Shown here piece after piece: positions 63,408 through 64,000 of a DNA stretch of 64,000 nucleotides. How positions within the stretch are numbered: position 1 is the stretch's first letter; the number at the start of each line of letters is the position of its first letter. Source of the stretch: Synechococcus sp. PCC 6312 (GTDB lineage: Bacteria > Cyanobacteriota > Cyanobacteriia > Thermosynechococcales > Thermosynechococcaceae); the NCBI RefSeq assembly GCF_000316685.1, contig NC_019680.1, positions 118,501-182,500 of the forward strand, read 5' to 3'. Below the pieces are notes generated by a model. The model was not told the origin of the DNA and ran no database searches. It was given only the letters and a program-made list of their open reading frames with translations. A program made the translations under genes and the position numbers.

Positions 63408-63971
63408 TTACGTTTGGCTCAGGAGTCCTTGGCTACTTTTTGGGGTGCTTGGCCAATCTTTGAGCATTGCTCCTAAGTTTTCGCTGAGTTCCTGGAAAGT
63501 GGCAAAGAGTTGAATTGCTCCCATGACAGCATCTAGGTCATAGTCCTTGGTTAATCTGCGAGAGCGGGCGGCTTCTAGGTGTTGGATGGCCCGGTGTTCC
63601 GCTTGGCTGAGGATGTCCACGAGCCTAATATTGGGTTGGGTTTCAGTCCTAATCCCAATGGCAATTTCCTCCAGACTTTTTGTAATGGGATAAGCCAGGG
63701 CCTGGGGATGTCCAAATAGACGTTTGTAGGCCGCGATTGATTCTGGATGCTGAAGGGCTTCCTCTAGGAGCAATAGATCCCGAAAAATTGCTGTTTCGTA
63801 ACTGAGGGTAAAGTTCCAAAATCGTTCTGTTTGGGAAATTGTAAAGTCGTCAATCGGATCCAAATGCACCTCAGCTAACATTTTTCGCTGGGACATCAGG
63901 TTTTGCCGGGCTTGGGATAAATCTACGGACAAAGGGACAACTGCCTGAGATTTGGGGACTAATCCGGCCAT
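63408..63971 (-). CDS. Hypothetical protein, possibly continuing beyond the window
   Basis: 187 residues from the first ATG, but the frame stays open upstream to the window edge (…FATTLSSF before the Met), so the gene may be longer. The sequence is helical with no membrane segment: LSQARQNLMSQRKMLAEVHLDPIDDF, FWNFTLSYETAIFRDLLLLEEAL, LVDILSQAEHRAIQHLEAARSRRL. I do not recognise a family. No ribosome-binding site is obvious before the ATG (AGGAG lies about 24 nt upstream). Confidence 0.5.
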   Translation of the reverse strand: MAGLVPKSQAVVPLSVDLSQARQNLMSQRKMLAEVHLDPIDDFTISQTERFWNFTLSYETAIFRDLLLLEEALQHPESIAAYKRLFGHPQALAYPITKSLEEIAIGIRTETQPNIRLVDILSQAEHRAIQHLEAARSRRLTKDYDLDAVMGAIQLFATFQELSENLGAMLKDWPSTPKSSQGLLSQT

Positions 63972-64000
63972 GAAGCTAGATAAGGTTGTGGCAAACTCCT

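Overview
The window is ordinary cyanobacterial chromosome. Evidence is a plastocyanin gene, a CyanoP lipoprotein, the plastid-type ribosomal protein PSRP-3/Ycf65, an NblB-type HEAT protein, the arginine dihydrolase AgrE/ArgZ, a VTE5-type phytol kinase, TxlA, and the pdhB-secD-secF block. Gene density is high, GC is moderate and genes run on both strands. A non-coding signature pervades it: the heptamer CCAGGCC/GGCCTGG is many-fold over-represented (eight copies in the first 3 kb), while the usual cyanobacterial HIP1 octamer GCGATCGC was seen only twice. This suggests a unicellular lineage in which another short word has replaced HIP1. A Thermosynechococcaceae-like relative is my guess, not proven by the sequence.

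Layout. 1-3 kb: tail of a class V PLP enzyme, an OmpR-type regulator with a GAF histidine kinase, and a divergent DUF2808 exported protein. 3-9.5 kb: csaB (cell-surface pyruvylation), a HAD phosphatase, holA, an operon of three small membrane proteins, and gmd-fcl for GDP-fucose. 9.7-16 kb: an ECF-like ABC ATPase whose start codon overlaps that of a divergent exported TPR protein, an epoxide-hydrolase-like enzyme, then pdhB-secD-secF. 15.9-16.3 kb: two nested same-strand reading frames that both look protein-like. 17-24 kb: FAD hydroxylase, petE, nblB-like, agrE, txlA, ftsW. 24-28.5 kb: a REC-GGDEF-EAL protein translationally coupled to a GAF/PAS histidine kinase.

28.7-35.1 kb: tRNA-Arg(UCU) with a duplicated 3' end; a cobalamin riboswitch controlling cbiM and cbiN, with an AbrB-like antitoxin gene between them and no cbiQ/cbiO; cobW; an ASCH protein; thiO; a universal stress protein; CyanoP; tRNA-Ala(CGC). 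35.4-46 kb: HerA-like ATPase, a split RelE-type toxin-antitoxin pair, a VWA-glutaredoxin-DnaJ cluster, PSRP-3, a HAD enzyme, an ABC-F ATPase, thiS and thiE. 46-53 kb: SelO, a Uma2 gene beside its decayed copy, NanE, IlvB with a zinc-ribbon tail, and an AT-rich acyltransferase that looks acquired. 53-64 kb: phytol kinase, a large hybrid kinase, tRNA-Arg(CCG), miaA, gyrB, another Uma2 gene, a second HerA-like ATPase, and a hypothetical protein that may run off the edge.

Coherent themes are surface polysaccharide (csaB, gmd, fcl, acyltransferase), cobalt uptake and handling (cbiM, cbiN, cobW), thiamine synthesis (thiO, thiS, thiE) and signalling (three histidine kinases, two stand-alone response regulators). 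I saw no transposase, CRISPR array, rRNA or prophage. The best candidates for undescribed biology are the heptamer signature, the nested reading frames at 15.9 kb, and the antitoxin-like gene inside the cobalt transporter operon.
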